The notes under the pieces were generated by a model, which saw only the letters and a program-made list of their open reading frames with translations, did not search any database and was not told where the DNA came from. 64,000 bases of DNA, taken from a virus. The translations under genes were made by a program, and so were the position numbers. Below are positions 1-9,655 of the stretch, piece after piece; the first letter of the stretch is position 1, and the number at the start of each line of letters is the position of its first letter. The stretch spans positions 62,001 through 126,000 of IMG/VR virus record IMGVR_UViG_3300035661_000009; one strand, written 5' to 3'.

Positions 1-3000
1 TAAAGCTACTTGAAGTAGTACCGGTTATGGTATACGTACCAGAGATGAATCGAGTAGTGCCTGATGTATCATTATTAAGTAGAGTTATGTTATCGCCAAT
101 ACTTAAGTTATGTAGATAGGTTAACGTAGAAGGAACAAAACTTACAGTAACCGTCGTACCTACGCTATTAACTAACCCAGCAATTACTGAATAAGTTGGA
201 ATTTGAGTAACTAACCAATACTGACTACCATCTAGTCCTAATCCGGTTCTTTCTGTTCCAGAAGGTAAGGTAACATCTATTGAAGCCTTAGCATATGAAC
301 TAGTTCCGGTTCCAGATATTTGATTTTGCGTAAACGCATATGGATTGCCAGAGGTTACTGAGATCGCTTGATTGGGCGCTGTTGGGTTAACATATCTTAC
401 CTTAGCCCATTCGCCTTCTGGACCTGCTCTACCAAATCTCCATAATAGAGTTTGATTAGTAGTTAATGAATGGCTCTTGCCGCGAGCCTTCATATAAAGG
501 GCGAAGTCATTGAACAATGAAGTCGTTCCCCAGTTGGTAAATAACGAAGCTCCGGTGCCATTTTCTCTTACTTCAAATGCAGTAGCTCCGTAAGCTGCTC
601 CAGCTAGCGGAGTGATTTTTCTAAATAAGGGGATGTTATAGTTCTTGTTAAGCGGGTCGCTATCTAAAATTACATTAATTCCATCTTCAGCGCCTAATAC
701 GAAGGTATTAAGCCCTTGAATTAGGTCTCCAACTTCTGGGGTCCTTGTTCTAGCATTGGTTTCAGTTGTAGCAACACCTGATGTAATATCAGTAAGAACT
801 CGACGATCTTCACTTGCATTTCCGTATTTATTATTGGCTCCGTTCAGTGTCTTCTGAAATTGTAGAATGTTGCCGGTATTGAAGTAATTAGCGTAAAAAT
901 CGACTATAGAGGCCGTTTTAGGGGAGAAATTGACCGTATTTGACGTAGATCCGGCAATTACAGAGGTCATTAAGAACCTAGGAGTTCCGGCCTCTGAGTT
1001 ACCTGATTCTATAATAGCTAAGTGATTAGGAGAGAAAACATCTGAGCTAATAGGTAATTGTAGGTTTTGAGCAACAGTATTTGCTGTAACTAGCGTAATA
1101 TCGCCACTTAAATATGAATTTGACGATACTCGGAAATATTTAGTTCTGTATACTTCAGCTAATCCACCGACTAACTGTGTATTAAATGAAGTAGCCAATG
1201 AAGTTAATGAAGGAGCGGACCCAGCGACCACAGTAACTACTTGTGGTTGCGTAGTTGATCTAACGAACCCCAATCCTTGACTTGAAGGAAGGATTGGCCC
1301 TTCTGCGACAACGGCAGCGTTTTCTACAGTGAAGTAATCTCCAGTAACTACTTCAGTAATTCTAAATACACCAGTATTGGCGGCGTTAAATGCCGGATCC
1401 CAGATTATGGCCCAGTCACCTTTTTGAAGCTTAGTTCCAATTAATCCAGAAGCGACAGTATATCGAGCTAGTCCCGCTGCGGGGTTAGTTACAGTAACTC
1501 CAGTTGATGTAGATATATTGGGGCTTAGTAACGTAGCAGATCCATCGATAGTAAACCACCATTTAGCTGTTCCGACTAATCCAGTCGCAATTGATGAAGC
1601 GAATGCTGGAGTTTGAAGATAAGCCTTAGTATTAGGGCTGGCTACAACTAAGTTGTCGAATTGAACTAACGGATTGTTTAATTTAATTTGACCAGTATTA
1701 CGATTAAGAGTAAAATCGTTGTTTAGACCGGTAGATACGGCTCCAGCTACAAACATTGTTTTTGAAGTTAATGTCCCACCAACTATTTCGATCTTACTTC
1801 TTGAATTGCCGGTTAAGTTACTTACGATTTCTAATCTACCATTTCTGGCATATACCGTAACTCCAGCTATCTTTGAGCTAAGTACGGTAGCCCACGAAGC
1901 TAATGAGTTTTGATAACCGACGGTTGTATATCCGGTATTCAATGAAGTAAAATCTGAGTTATTTACAACAATCGTCTGTAGCGAAGTTCCGTCAACCTTA
2001 ATAGTTAATCCATCTCCATCAGCAATACCCGAATTCCAAGCATATTGATAATTACTTGGTACAAGAGCAGTTTTACCGTCTTTGTATAAGAGTACGTCGT
2101 TCTTGTATAAACGAAGAGTGTAGGCTGGATTTGTAGAGAAATTAAAAGCGGTGTTAGCGTCGCTAGCTGTTAAGCTTAAGACTTGAATATCTTCATTTAT
2201 ATCTTGTTTAGCGAACAAACTTACCTTACTTCCACCATCCGAAGTTCTTGCATTAAATAAAAGATTTGGATTTCCATTAATACTGGAAACTACTTCAAAT
2301 GCAGAAGCATTGCCAATACTATAAAAGTCGCTTGCAGCAAAAATATGAGTAGAAGTAACTCCACCAACCAAAACCGAAAGAGATGATAAATTAGAGAGCA
2401 CGAATGGCGCTGAATATCCACTTTTTACGAAAGCCTTAGCAATAGGTCGTGGGCCCGCTAGTTGGAAGATCTGCTCCCCACCAGTAGCTGAATCCATTAA
2501 GGTTTCTGTAGATACCGCACCAATAGTTTCCTCATAACCAGTACCATCGTCTATGTAGAGTTTCGCTCTATCTGATAAGGTTACTAACGAAGAACTTACT
2601 AAAGTCTTATTGTCTTGTACTGAAGTAGCGCCAAGAATAGAACTAGTTATAGATAATCCAGTGCCTTTAGTTCTTGATTGTCTTGCGTCACGCAAACGCT
2701 CACGAAAGTTATCGTCCGTTTCAGCGCCGCTTGCATTTGAGAACGGCAGAGGGTTAGTTACAGTAACTCCGGGGAATGGAGTCGATGAAATTTGTTTAAT
2801 ACTTCCAGCAGCAACGTTTCCAGTTAATCCGGGAGTTGAAGCAATTACTTCTATATTGCTTACCGAAATTTCGCCGTCAGGAATTACTGCGGTGTATAAT
2901 GTTGAAAACTTGATTGAGTCGCCTAAGGCTTGTTGAGTAGTTTGTACAATAGTTCCTAGGGGTATTTGACGAACTCCTCCTTGAGCCAAAACTATAGTTT

Positions 3001-3524
3001 CGCCAAGATCGTGGAACTTCGACGTAGCTACAGATAGAGTTAATGTCCAATACCCAGAAAGTGCGGTCTTGGCGGTATAAGCCATCGGGCCTTCAAAGTT
3101 ATCAGTACCACGGCCAATATAGATATTGCCACTAACCGGAAAAAGACTTGCATCGGTTACATTAACTGTTAGACTACCGGCTACAAGCGCTCCACCACCA
3201 ATATACAAGTTGGTTGAGATTTTAGTAAAACTGCCGTCAGTAAAATTAACTAATCCAGTGGCCGCAGAAACAGTCTTTCTTGTAAGGTTTTCGTCAGCCG
3301 CCAATCTATCTAGCGCCTGTCCATTTGCCCTATCTATAGAAAGGCTATCTAAGAGGTTAAATATGTCTTGAGTAGATCTAGCGTCGCTTTGGGCCGCCGC
3401 TTCCAAAAATGAAAGAATTGGCGAACCGACTTTTAACTGACTTATGCCATATTTTGACAAAAACGCAGAAAGCATATCGTTAAAAATTTGATTGCGCGAT
3501 CTGGGTGTTGGGATATTAGCCATT
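1..3524 (-). CDS. Baseplate J/gp47-like protein (3' end outside window)
   Basis: The minus frame stays open from ATG 3524 to the window edge, over 1170 codons. The N-terminus (MANIPTPRSRNQIFNDMLSA) is followed by the GQALDRLA...LTRK segment and a V-F-T-D-G-S-F beta region typical of the baseplate J / T4 gp6 family (PF04865-like), which joins baseplate wedges in contractile tails. The rest is beta-rich and repetitive, suggesting extra domains or a fusion. The C-terminus lies outside the window. Family assignment is by motif recognition, not search. Confidence 0.8.
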
Positions 3525-3546
3525 GCTTCCTCTAGATTTAACCTAA

Positions 3547-3981
3547 TTAACCTACTGAAATTATTTCTATATTTAAGTCTTTAGCGTAATGTGCGATTCT
3601 AGGGTTGGTTATGGGCCCATAATGACATATGCGTCTAAGACCTACAGTTACTAAGAATTTAAATGTATACCAATTTGGACAATCGGTTATGTAAATAGTT
3701 GCGTTTTCAAACTTAGCATTACCGGTTCGGATAGCTTTGCCAATGGCTACGTTTTCGGCGTTAATAGTCGCTACATATCGCTCATCGGTTTGGGGCTTAT
3801 ATTGTTCCCCACCTAAGTGAGTAGAAGTACCCGTAGACATTATCTTATTCCCTTCCGCTATAACGGCACCGCGCACCTTTCTTTTGCCTGGATTTTTTAG
3901 ATTAGTTACTGCTCCGGGATCTTGCTGACCTTGCATGGTAGCTAGCTTAAGAAAATGTAGGTCTAGTCGGGTTAAGGGCAT
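3547..3981 (-). CDS. Degenerate dCMP-deaminase-like protein
   Basis: 144 aa with the order of a cytidine/dCMP deaminase fold: a G-A-V-I-A-E-G-N strand, then T-I-N-A-E-N (74-76 replaces His-Ala-Glu by Asn-Ala-Glu), then I-T-D-C-P-N-W-Y, where Cys101 remains but the second zinc Cys is absent. The zinc site is therefore incomplete and catalysis doubtful. It may be a regulatory or structural relative. An intact family member lies at 34173-34535. It starts 65 bp from the divergent operon at 4049 and precedes the baseplate gene. Confidence 0.55.
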   Translation of the reverse strand: MPLTRLDLHFLKLATMQGQQDPGAVTNLKNPGKRKVRGAVIAEGNKIMSTGTSTHLGGEQYKPQTDERYVATINAENVAIGKAIRTGNAKFENATIYITDCPNWYTFKFLVTVGLRRICHYGPITNPRIAHYAKDLNIEIISVG

Positions 3982-4013
3982 TTTGAGACTCTAAGCAAAG
4001 ATTGCTTTCCTCG

Positions 4014-4042
4014 TTGCTTTCCATGACTGGTGGTGGTATGGT
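4014..4042 (+). promoter_or_regulatory. Sigma70-like promoter, leaderless
   Basis: TTGCTT (4014-4019), 17 bp, TATGGT (4037-4042). The ATG of the next gene begins 7 bp after the -10, so the transcript would start at or near the start codon. Geometry matches the TAGGGT promoter family found elsewhere in the window. Confidence 0.55.
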
Positions 4043-4048
4043 AGGTGT

Positions 4049-4279
4049 ATGGATAACAAGGATGCTAAACGTAGTGGGAAGCCGATTACGGAACTATGGA
4101 ATATGCTTATGCATAAACCTTGGTTTCAAGCCATGAGTTCTGGTCTTGATAAAGACGGCAATGCTGCAATAATTATTCGCGTTAATAAGATTGCTACTGC
4201 TGAAGAGTTAAAAGCTGTTCCAGATAGCATGTGGGGAATGAAAATAAGAATTATTTACCAAAAGAAAAAGGGGCTATAA
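4049..4279 (+). CDS. Small hypothetical protein
   Basis: 76 aa, basic C-terminus (IYQKKKGL). It has an amphipathic N-terminal half (KPITELWNMLMHKPW) and no motif I recognise. It is first in the plus operon, with a promoter directly against its ATG and no Shine-Dalgarno space. The next gene starts 1 bp after its stop. Confidence 0.7.
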   Translation: MDNKDAKRSGKPITELWNMLMHKPWFQAMSSGLDKDGNAAIIIRVNKIATAEELKAVPDSMWGMKIRIIYQKKKGL

Positions 4280-4280
4280 G

Positions 4281-4541
4281 ATGTTATCGACAGTAGAGAC
4301 GGTAGTTGGCATAGCAGTCACGTTGGTTTTAGGAGGAGCATTCCCGTTTGTTTTGCAATTTGCATTAAATAAGTTTAAATCAAAAGGGCAAAGTATTGTA
4401 GTAGAAGATGAAGACTTCAGCCCAAAGAAGGCAGATTTGCATTCAATCCGATCAGTAAACGATGAAAACAAAGAAATACCCATAGAAGTAAAAGAATATT
4501 ATTTAAAGGTTGTTAAAAATGAGTCGAAAACCAACAAGTGA
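4281..4541 (+). CDS. Small single-pass membrane protein
   Basis: 86 aa. Residues 5-30 (VETVVGIAVTLVLGGAFPFV) form one membrane helix, followed by a basic stretch (NKFKSKG) and an acidic soluble tail. Second gene of the operon, overlapping the next by 23 bp. Function unknown. Confidence 0.7.
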   Translation: MLSTVETVVGIAVTLVLGGAFPFVLQFALNKFKSKGQSIVVEDEDFSPKKADLHSIRSVNDENKEIPIEVKEYYLKVVKNESKTNK

Positions 4542-4797
4542 AGAAATGAGAGCAAATATCGACAGTCTTTATGAAAAAGTCGATGATTTGTGTTGGAAAA
4601 GCGAATGGACAACCATAGATCTAATGGTACGCGCATTAAATTCCGAGGTTTCATTAGAAATGAGGGTCGCGATATTGGTAATCACCCTCGCATGTAAGCA
4701 ACATCTGACAAATAGAGTAGAATTTTACGATAAAACATGGAATTTAGCAAAAGAAGCTGGCAAAAATCCGGGTAATTTGCTTTCTGGATTACTATAA
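4519..4797 (+). CDS. Small helical hypothetical protein
   Basis: 92 aa from ATG 4519 (MSRKPTSEEM), chosen because an AAGG lies about 9 bp upstream; an in-frame TTG at 4510 is less likely. Predicted helical (NIDSLYEKVDDLCWKSEW), soluble, no known motif. Overlaps the upstream membrane protein gene, which suggests translational coupling. Confidence 0.7.
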   Translation: MSRKPTSEEMRANIDSLYEKVDDLCWKSEWTTIDLMVRALNSEVSLEMRVAILVITLACKQHLTNRVEFYDKTWNLAKEAGKNPGNLLSGLL

Positions 4798-4834
4798 GTT
4801 ATTATAAACCATCATAAAGGAGATTTTTAAACAA

Positions 4835-5083
4835 ATGGCCCCCGGAATTAAATACTTTTTATTCTTTTTACTTACTTTAGCTCTAGATTGGAGCTGGGCA
4901 GCCTATATCTCAGCAGTTTCAGACAAAAAAGTAGTAAAAGCGGTCATTTTTTCAGCATTTATCTACTTAACCGGCGTCATTACGACACTCTTTACAATCG
5001 AAGACCACTGGATTATACTGCCAGCACTACTTGGAACCATCATTGGGACGTATGTTTCGGTAGAATTTTCAAAGAAAACTTAA
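4835..5083 (+). CDS. Three-helix membrane protein
   Basis: 82 aa with hydrophobic segments near 7-27, 34-52 and 58-77. A Shine-Dalgarno (AAGGAGA) sits 9 bp before ATG. Function unknown; the small size and three helices resemble phage accessory inner-membrane proteins. Confidence 0.75.
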   Translation: MAPGIKYFLFFLLTLALDWSWAAYISAVSDKKVVKAVIFSAFIYLTGVITTLFTIEDHWIILPALLGTIIGTYVSVEFSKKT

Positions 5084-5100
5084 GAAAGTTTAAATAAACT

Positions 5101-5979
5101 ATGCCTAGATATAAAAATATAAGAAAACCGAAGATTGAAACAAAGCAAGAAGCAAGCTCTAAGCCTAAGACCCTAGAAGAGACATCAAAACTAAGAAAGC
5201 AAATTGAACACGCACAAATTGAACACGCGAAGCAACAACTAGGTTCTAGATTAGATATGACCGCAGAAGAAGCTATTGAAAGCATTGTAAAAAATGAAGA
5301 ATCGCTTACTTGGGAAGATTGTGCAGACTTAGATTCGCCGGTTACTATAAGTAACCTCAAGGCCAGAAATACCTTAGGTAGAATAGACTTATTGACAGGC
5401 ATGGCAAAATCCGAAGAGTTAAGTGTAGTGCTTTCTAAACAATTTAAAGAACAAAAAGATATTAACGCCGCCTTAACGCTTCAACTAGAAGATGCTAGAG
5501 AAAACTTACGAGTTGAAGATCTAACTGTGGAAAGCTTAGAGACGGCTTTAATCGAATTTTCTGACGAAAATGTAAGATTAGAAAACATACTTCAATCAAT
5601 CGACTCCTGGCTAGATGAGCGCTCAACAGGCCTAGCTAGAATAGACGAAAATAGAACCGAAGAGCAAAAAGCAAAGCAACAGCACGATTTAATCAATACA
5701 GTTAAAGATGTGTTTAGCGAGTTAATACTGGCCCATGCCGATATTACATTATTAAAAGATCAATTAAAAACTCATCAAACTATTTGCGAAGGCGGCGATT
5801 TAATAAATGAAATGTTAAATAAAAGGATTAAAAATCTTGAAAATGATAATGAATTAATAGATGCGCAAAAACAAGCAAGAACTCTAAAAAAGGCTTTAAA
5901 AACTATTATAAAAAATAAAGGCGTTTGGCGAGTTGGCGACCTTATGGATTTAAACGATTTACTAAAAGGATTAGAATAA
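5101..5979 (+). CDS. Long coiled-coil protein
   Basis: 292 aa, highly charged (K/E/Q rich), with heptad-like stretches across about 20-50, 110-170 and 225-275. A basic N-terminus (MPRYKNIRKPK) may contact nucleic acid. No catalytic motif seen. Its stop overlaps the ATG of the ClpP-like gene (TAATGA), so the two are probably coupled. Could be scaffold-like or an adaptor, but this is only inferred from position next to a protease. Confidence 0.7.
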   Translation: MPRYKNIRKPKIETKQEASSKPKTLEETSKLRKQIEHAQIEHAKQQLGSRLDMTAEEAIESIVKNEESLTWEDCADLDSPVTISNLKARNTLGRIDLLTGMAKSEELSVVLSKQFKEQKDINAALTLQLEDARENLRVEDLTVESLETALIEFSDENVRLENILQSIDSWLDERSTGLARIDENRTEEQKAKQQHDLINTVKDVFSELILAHADITLLKDQLKTHQTICEGGDLINEMLNKRIKNLENDNELIDAQKQARTLKKALKTIIKNKGVWRVGDLMDLNDLLKGLE

Positions 5980-6539
5980 TGACCAGTTTGAAGCTACCGA
6001 AAGATAGAAACCTATTTTTTACGAGACAAGTAACCCAAGATAGCATTGCAACTTTAACTAAAGAGCTTTTAGATATAGAAACAAACGATATTGAACTAAA
6101 GAAGCAATATGCTTATCATGAACTCACCTACACACCAAAACCGATTAATTTGTTTATAGATAGTTTTGGAGGAAGTGTATACCAAGGATTTGGAGTTATT
6201 GGCGTAATGGAGAAGCTAACTACACCCATTACTACGATAGTTACGGGGTGCGCAATGTCTTGCGGCTTTCTTATGGCAATGCATGGAAACCACAGGTTAG
6301 CATACAAACACTCGACGTTAATGTTTCATCAAATCTCTTCTGGGGTTTGGGGGAAGCTAAATGATATGGAGGCCGACGTAGAAGAAGCCAAGAGACTACA
6401 AAAGATTATCTTCAAAATGACCCTTAAGAAGACTAAGATAAGCAAAGAAACTCTTGAAAAGAACTATAAACGTAAAATTGACTGGTTTATGCCAGCAGAA
6501 GAAGCGTTGAAAAATGGCGTAATAGATGGAATAATATGA
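5979..6539 (+). CDS. clpP-like: ClpP-like serine protease
   Basis: 186 aa, typical ClpP length. Shows the family pattern: INLFIDSFGGSVYQG, then GCAMSCGFLMA with nucleophile Ser94, LMFHQ with His117, and KIDWFMPAEEAL with Asp168, so the Ser-His-Asp triad is complete. Phage ClpP homologues often serve as prohead proteases or degrade host proteins; no capsid gene is beside it here. Start chosen at ATG 5979, overlapping the previous stop, rather than an in-frame upstream codon. Confidence 0.88.
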   Translation: MTSLKLPKDRNLFFTRQVTQDSIATLTKELLDIETNDIELKKQYAYHELTYTPKPINLFIDSFGGSVYQGFGVIGVMEKLTTPITTIVTGCAMSCGFLMAMHGNHRLAYKHSTLMFHQISSGVWGKLNDMEADVEEAKRLQKIIFKMTLKKTKISKETLEKNYKRKIDWFMPAEEALKNGVIDGII

Positions 6540-6778
6540 ATAATATGAATAAAATTAATGAAATTAATGACTTACAAGAAAATTACGATGAAATTCGTAA
6601 AGAATGCTATGATTTAAACCAAAAATACAGCTTGGCTCTTCGTAGCATTAAAGACCTCATCCGCACTGGACAGGGGTTCATGGATGCTGTAAGGTCAGAC
6701 ACCAAGACAGCCTATCCGTGGGCTGGCTGGGAAATAGAAGTTGATAAGGCTATGAAGCTAATTGAGGATAATAAATGA
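6536..6778 (+). CDS. Small coiled-coil hypothetical protein
   Basis: 80 aa with a coiled N-terminal half (MNKINEINDLQENYDEIRKE), a central GQGFMD, and a W-A-G-W-E segment. ATGA overlap with clpP-like and with the following 22-codon gene. Function unknown. Confidence 0.7.
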   Translation: MNNMNKINEINDLQENYDEIRKECYDLNQKYSLALRSIKDLIRTGQGFMDAVRSDTKTAYPWAGWEIEVDKAMKLIEDNK

Positions 6779-6843
6779 TAAATGATAACGAGCTTTGGCG
6801 CGACTATGAAGAATCGGTGAACGCGAAGGAAGTAGACCATTGA
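6775..6843 (+). CDS. Very small ORF bridging two genes
   Basis: 22 aa (MINDNELWRDYEESVNAKEV...). ATGA overlap with the upstream stop, and its own TGA overlaps the TTG start of the next gene. The precise overlaps at both ends suggest it is translated, at least as a coupling peptide. Confidence 0.45.
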   Translation: MINDNELWRDYEESVNAKEVDH

Positions 6844-7268
6844 TTCCCGACATAAGCGACAGCATGATTAAAGAATGCAGTCTTGGGCACAAAAGCTTTG
6901 AGCCGAAGTGCCGTTTTTGTGAAAACGAAATAAAAATAGAAGACTTTCGTGCTGAACTCGCCCGACTCAATTCCCAAAATGCCTATCTCCGGGGGTATAT
7001 ACATACCTTGGAATGCTCGTTTGGTGAAAGTCCCGATACGGTTCACTGTCCAATAGATAGTCCATGCCTAACCTGTAAAGTTTCTAAAGAAAAAGATTCT
7101 TGGCACGCTCCTAACTTTGCTTATTGGTGCTGTTCTAATGGTAAAGGCAAGAATGGGTCAGATATCTGCACTAACGACTGCCCATATGGACATTTAAGCG
7201 GCTGCGAAGCAGTCAGCGCTTTTGTCGATGATTGCAAATCCGATCCCGACCTTATTCAGCACGACTAG
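6840..7268 (+). CDS. Cysteine-rich zinc-binding-like protein
   Basis: 142 aa from a TTG start overlapping the previous TGA. It carries many Cys/His pairs: CSLGH...CRFCE near 13-28, then CPIDSPCLTCK, WCCSNG, CTNDCPYGHLSGC. Probably binds two or more zinc ions. It ends the operon core; tandem 9-bp repeats begin right after the stop. Confidence 0.65.
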   Translation: MIPDISDSMIKECSLGHKSFEPKCRFCENEIKIEDFRAELARLNSQNAYLRGYIHTLECSFGESPDTVHCPIDSPCLTCKVSKEKDSWHAPNFAYWCCSNGKGKNGSDICTNDCPYGHLSGCEAVSAFVDDCKSDPDLIQHD

Positions 7269-7269
7269 C

Positions 7270-7325
7270 ACGACTAGCCAGCCTATGAAGCCTATGAAGC
7301 CTATGAAGATTATGATAAGCCTATG
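7270..7325 (+). repeat. Short tandem repeat (cctatgaag)
   Basis: Three perfect copies of a 9-bp unit (cctatgaag) followed by diverged copies, just before the next ATG. Also a doubled cacgactag-type unit at its left edge. Part of the window-wide tandem duplication pattern. Confidence 0.8.
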
Positions 7326-7601
7326 ATGATTTTCCTTAAAATGCGCATCGGTACAGAAATGCCCGGCCCATTGTTTAATGGGTTTATAAACAATTACCCT
7401 TCTAGTAATGTCAATGGCCATTACTTAAATGAAATTGCAGAGATTAAGCACTCATTTATACATTACCAATATTTATGGTATACGCTCGTCGGGAATTGGC
7501 CCACACCCGACGACTTAGACGACTTAGACGACTTAGACGACTTAGACCCTCTTACCGATTTTTCATGGCATCTTACCGACGAGCAGCTTACCAAACCCTA
7601 G
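7323..7601 (+). CDS. Hypothetical protein with DDL repeat
   Basis: 92 aa. Mostly hydrophobic/aromatic first half (MPGPLFNGFINNYPSSN), then an in-frame expansion of a 9-bp unit giving four copies of Asp-Asp-Leu near residues 60-73. Function unknown. The repeat keeps frame, which supports the ORF being coding. Confidence 0.55.
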   Translation: MMIFLKMRIGTEMPGPLFNGFINNYPSSNVNGHYLNEIAEIKHSFIHYQYLWYTLVGNWPTPDDLDDLDDLDDLDPLTDFSWHLTDEQLTKP

Positions 7602-7646
7602 ACAGCCAACCCTAGACAGCCAACCCTTCCCGTGGTACAATATACT

Positions 7647-7805
7647 ATGCGCATTTACATAGTCACCTACAAACCCCATGCCGACCGTTTTGGTCCCGAA
7701 GACTCTGAGATTATTGGGGTCTTTACTGACCAAACGGCCATGAACACGTTTATGGCCCTAAACCATCCGACTTACGGCGACTTACAGCGACTTATCGATA
7801 ATTGA
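7647..7805 (+). CDS. Small hypothetical protein
   Basis: 52 aa (MRIYIVTYKPHADRFGPEDS...). A TACAAT sits 5 bp before the ATG, which would allow a leaderless start. It is a compact beta-like sequence of the type seen in small phage proteins. The 3' end again contains short direct repeats (cgacttacagcgacttat). Confidence 0.55.
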   Translation: MRIYIVTYKPHADRFGPEDSEIIGVFTDQTAMNTFMALNHPTYGDLQRLIDN

Positions 7806-7886
7806 ATGGGAAACTGAAGGGAATCGTCCAGCATAACCGACATAACCGACATAACCCATGATAACCGACATAACCCGACATAACCC

Positions 7887-8123
7887 ATGACATTTATGCT
7901 TAGACAGACATCCTTATTAGGCGATCTTAGGCTTAAGATCAGGCTCTCGCCCGGCACAAAGATCTCACGTAGTTTTAGTAGGATAATTAATGTGCGTAAA
8001 CATTACTTAATAAATTCAGCAATTAAAGGAATGACGACTAATACGGTTAAATTCATGAATGGATTTCTAATAAAGGGGAATCGATGGCATTATTTCGAGA
8101 GAAGTTATATAAGTGTTATATAA
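7887..8123 (+). CDS. Possible small basic protein
   Basis: 78 aa, basic, with no recognised motif. The gene end runs into repeats of gttatataagt, so its C-terminus may have been created by repeat expansion. Coding status is uncertain. Confidence 0.35.
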   Translation: MTFMLRQTSLLGDLRLKIRLSPGTKISRSFSRIINVRKHYLINSAIKGMTTNTVKFMNGFLIKGNRWHYFERSYISVI

Positions 8124-8146
8124 GTGTTATATAAGTGTTATATAAA
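8096..8146 (+). repeat. Tandem repeat, 11-bp unit
   Basis: About four copies of gttatataagt, the last diverged. AT-rich; overlaps the end of the preceding ORF and its stop. Confidence 0.8.
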
Positions 8147-8159
8147 TATTAAAGAGTAG

Positions 8160-8399
8160 ATGATAACTATTTTTATTAGACGAACAAGCCACACCTTTGT
8201 AAATGCCTATGTTAAGACAAAAATTCAGCGTTTTCAACCACTTCAAGCTTCAAGCATAAGATATTCATATTTTGTATTTATTAATAGTAATTCAGAAATC
8301 AGAATCCGTCACCGTCAAATGAGTTTTAATACTTTAGAATTGAAAGTAAACCCAACAATGAAGGTAGTTACGTTTAATGACGCCGAGATAAGCCTATGA
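8160..8399 (+). CDS. Small basic hypothetical protein
   Basis: 79 aa (MITIFIRRTSHTFVNAYVKT...), beta-rich and basic in its first half. Its TGA overlaps the ATG of the next mini-ORF (ATGA). No known family. Confidence 0.5.
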   Translation: MITIFIRRTSHTFVNAYVKTKIQRFQPLQASSIRYSYFVFINSNSEIRIRHRQMSFNTLELKVNPTMKVVTFNDAEISL

Positions 8400-8482
8400 A
8401 GCCAAGATTTATGTTTACGACGAACAATAAAGGGCAGGGAAGAAAGTACGATAAGTGGAACCGGCTACGTAAGGCGACGTAG
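8396..8482 (+). CDS. Mini-ORF, basic peptide
   Basis: 28 aa (MKPRFMFTTNNKGQGRKYDK...), strongly basic, ATGA overlap with the gene before it. Supported only by its position and coupling. Confidence 0.35.
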   Translation: MKPRFMFTTNNKGQGRKYDKWNRLRKAT

Positions 8483-8483
8483 C

Positions 8484-8594
8484 ATGATAAAGTGCTCGCC
8501 ATCATATTTCCGAAGTTATTTCTATTGTTCTTATATTGGGGCCAAAAATATCGATGGAACCCCCAGCACAGATAGATACCCGAATAACTACTAA
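8484..8594 (+). CDS. Mini-ORF, Tyr/Ser-rich
   Basis: 36 aa (MIKCSPSYFRSYFYCSYIGA...), starting 1 bp after the preceding stop. Weak evidence: the spacing fits an operon, but composition is not informative. Confidence 0.3.
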   Translation: MIKCSPSYFRSYFYCSYIGAKNIDGTPSTDRYPNNY

Positions 8595-8607
8595 ATAACC
8601 ATTATTT

Positions 8608-9003
8608 ATGATAATATTTACATCAAAACCTCATTATGCCAGGAATAAAACCCAAATTCAATACATCGGGAGCGGCAATAGTTTTGTAGAAACCGCCATG
8701 GCCCGGTCCTTTCCAAGCACCTATATTCAAGGAACCCGGCCTCTCGACATATTATGTGCGACGTGTAACCAAAAGACCGAAAAGGCGCCATATTGCTCAA
8801 ACCCATTCCATTTAACCCATAATTTATTTATCAATAACGGTTCAGGCTTCGACGCACCGAATGTACCGAATGTACCGAATGTACCGAACGCACCGAATGT
8901 ATGGACGATGAGTGTATTGAAATATGCCCCCGATTTCTTCTATACGGCCATTATAGCGACGATCGACGACTGGACCGGTAGTAGCACCGTAAGTGGGTAT
9001 TAA
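8608..9003 (+). CDS. Hypothetical protein with NVP repeat
   Basis: 131 aa. Contains a C-x-x-C...C-x5-H cluster (LCATCNQKTEKAPYCSNPFH) that could bind one metal. It also has an in-frame Asn-Val-Pro expansion (9-bp unit) around residues 85-97. Last plus-strand gene before the convergent region. Function unknown. Confidence 0.5.
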   Translation: MIIFTSKPHYARNKTQIQYIGSGNSFVETAMARSFPSTYIQGTRPLDILCATCNQKTEKAPYCSNPFHLTHNLFINNGSGFDAPNVPNVPNVPNAPNVWTMSVLKYAPDFFYTAIIATIDDWTGSSTVSGY

Positions 9004-9371
9004 GGGGTATTAAGGGGTATTAAGGGGTATTAAGGGGTACGCGGTTTATCAAATTTTATCAAATTTTTGGGAATTTTGGGATTTTTTATTAAAATTTTTT
9101 ATTTTTAGGTACCATACCGACCATACCGACCATACCGACGCCCTATATTCCCGGTTATACTTATTATAATGTGTGGGTGTGGGTGTGGGTGTGGGTGTGG
9201 GTGTAGGTGTGGGAGTAAGTGGTGATATAAAGGCTTAATTTTTGGGAAATTTTTTTGGGTTGGTGTATCTCTGGGATAAATAGACCCTTCAGTTAGATTG
9301 TATACATAGTTTACATGGTTCGCATATTGTAAGGGGTGGGTCAATATACCCCACCCCTATTGACAATTCGA
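9004..9371. repeat. Gene-free repeat-rich convergent region
   Basis: Holds tandem repeats of attaaggggt (about 9001-9040), ccataccga (about 9112-9140) and gtgggt (about 9172-9205), AT-rich stretches and a strong hairpin. Open frames here (for example one encoding His-Pro repeats) are artefacts of the repeats. It separates the plus operon from the minus GC-rich island. Confidence 0.75.
9332..9358. terminator. Bidirectional hairpin terminator
   Basis: A perfect 9-bp stem (AGGGGTGGG / CCCACCCCT) with an 8-nt loop, placed between convergent operons. No long T run on either side, so efficiency is uncertain. Confidence 0.55.
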
Positions 9372-9440
9372 TCAATCGTCAGAATTGAAAAGAGCAGGAA
9401 TGACGATTGAGGCAATACAGGCGATCACGAGGTAGATCAC
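9372..9440 (-). CDS. 22-residue membrane peptide
   Basis: GTG start overlapping the TGA of the upstream gene; encodes a hydrophobic peptide (VIYLVIACIASIVIPALF core) with an acidic end. Too short for confident calling, but the overlap and the clean transmembrane helix are suggestive. Confidence 0.4.
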   Translation of the reverse strand: MIYLVIACIASIVIPALFNSDD

Positions 9441-9643
9441 TCGTCCTCTGACGTATCGATTTCCAGAGCGCCGTCACCTGCGATCGAAATGATGCGGGTA
9501 GGCGGAATGCCCATGGCCGCACCGATCTCCGTCTTCCGCCGATCATCGCCATCCTTCAGCCACGCCGAGATCTTCCGACGCTGATCAGGGGTGAGATCCT
9601 TCATTCCTGCCTTGCCGTTGAAGTCGCCAGAGAAATCAGCCAT
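9437..9643 (-). CDS. Small acidic protein, GC-rich island
   Basis: 68 aa (MADFSGDFNGKAGMKDLTPD...). A central K-I-S-A-W-L-K-D-G-D-D-R-R-K-T-E-I-G-A-A-M-G-I looks like a small helix-turn-helix, but this is tentative. GC-ending codons differ sharply from the surrounding AT-rich genes, suggesting different ancestry. Confidence 0.6.
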   Translation of the reverse strand: MADFSGDFNGKAGMKDLTPDQRRKISAWLKDGDDRRKTEIGAAMGIPPTRIISIAGDGALEIDTSEDE

Positions 9644-9655
9644 TGGGTTCGTCCT

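Noticed and set aside
9105-9344. His-Pro repeat open frame
   Set aside because: Produced by the gtgggt repeat; no conserved or balanced composition.
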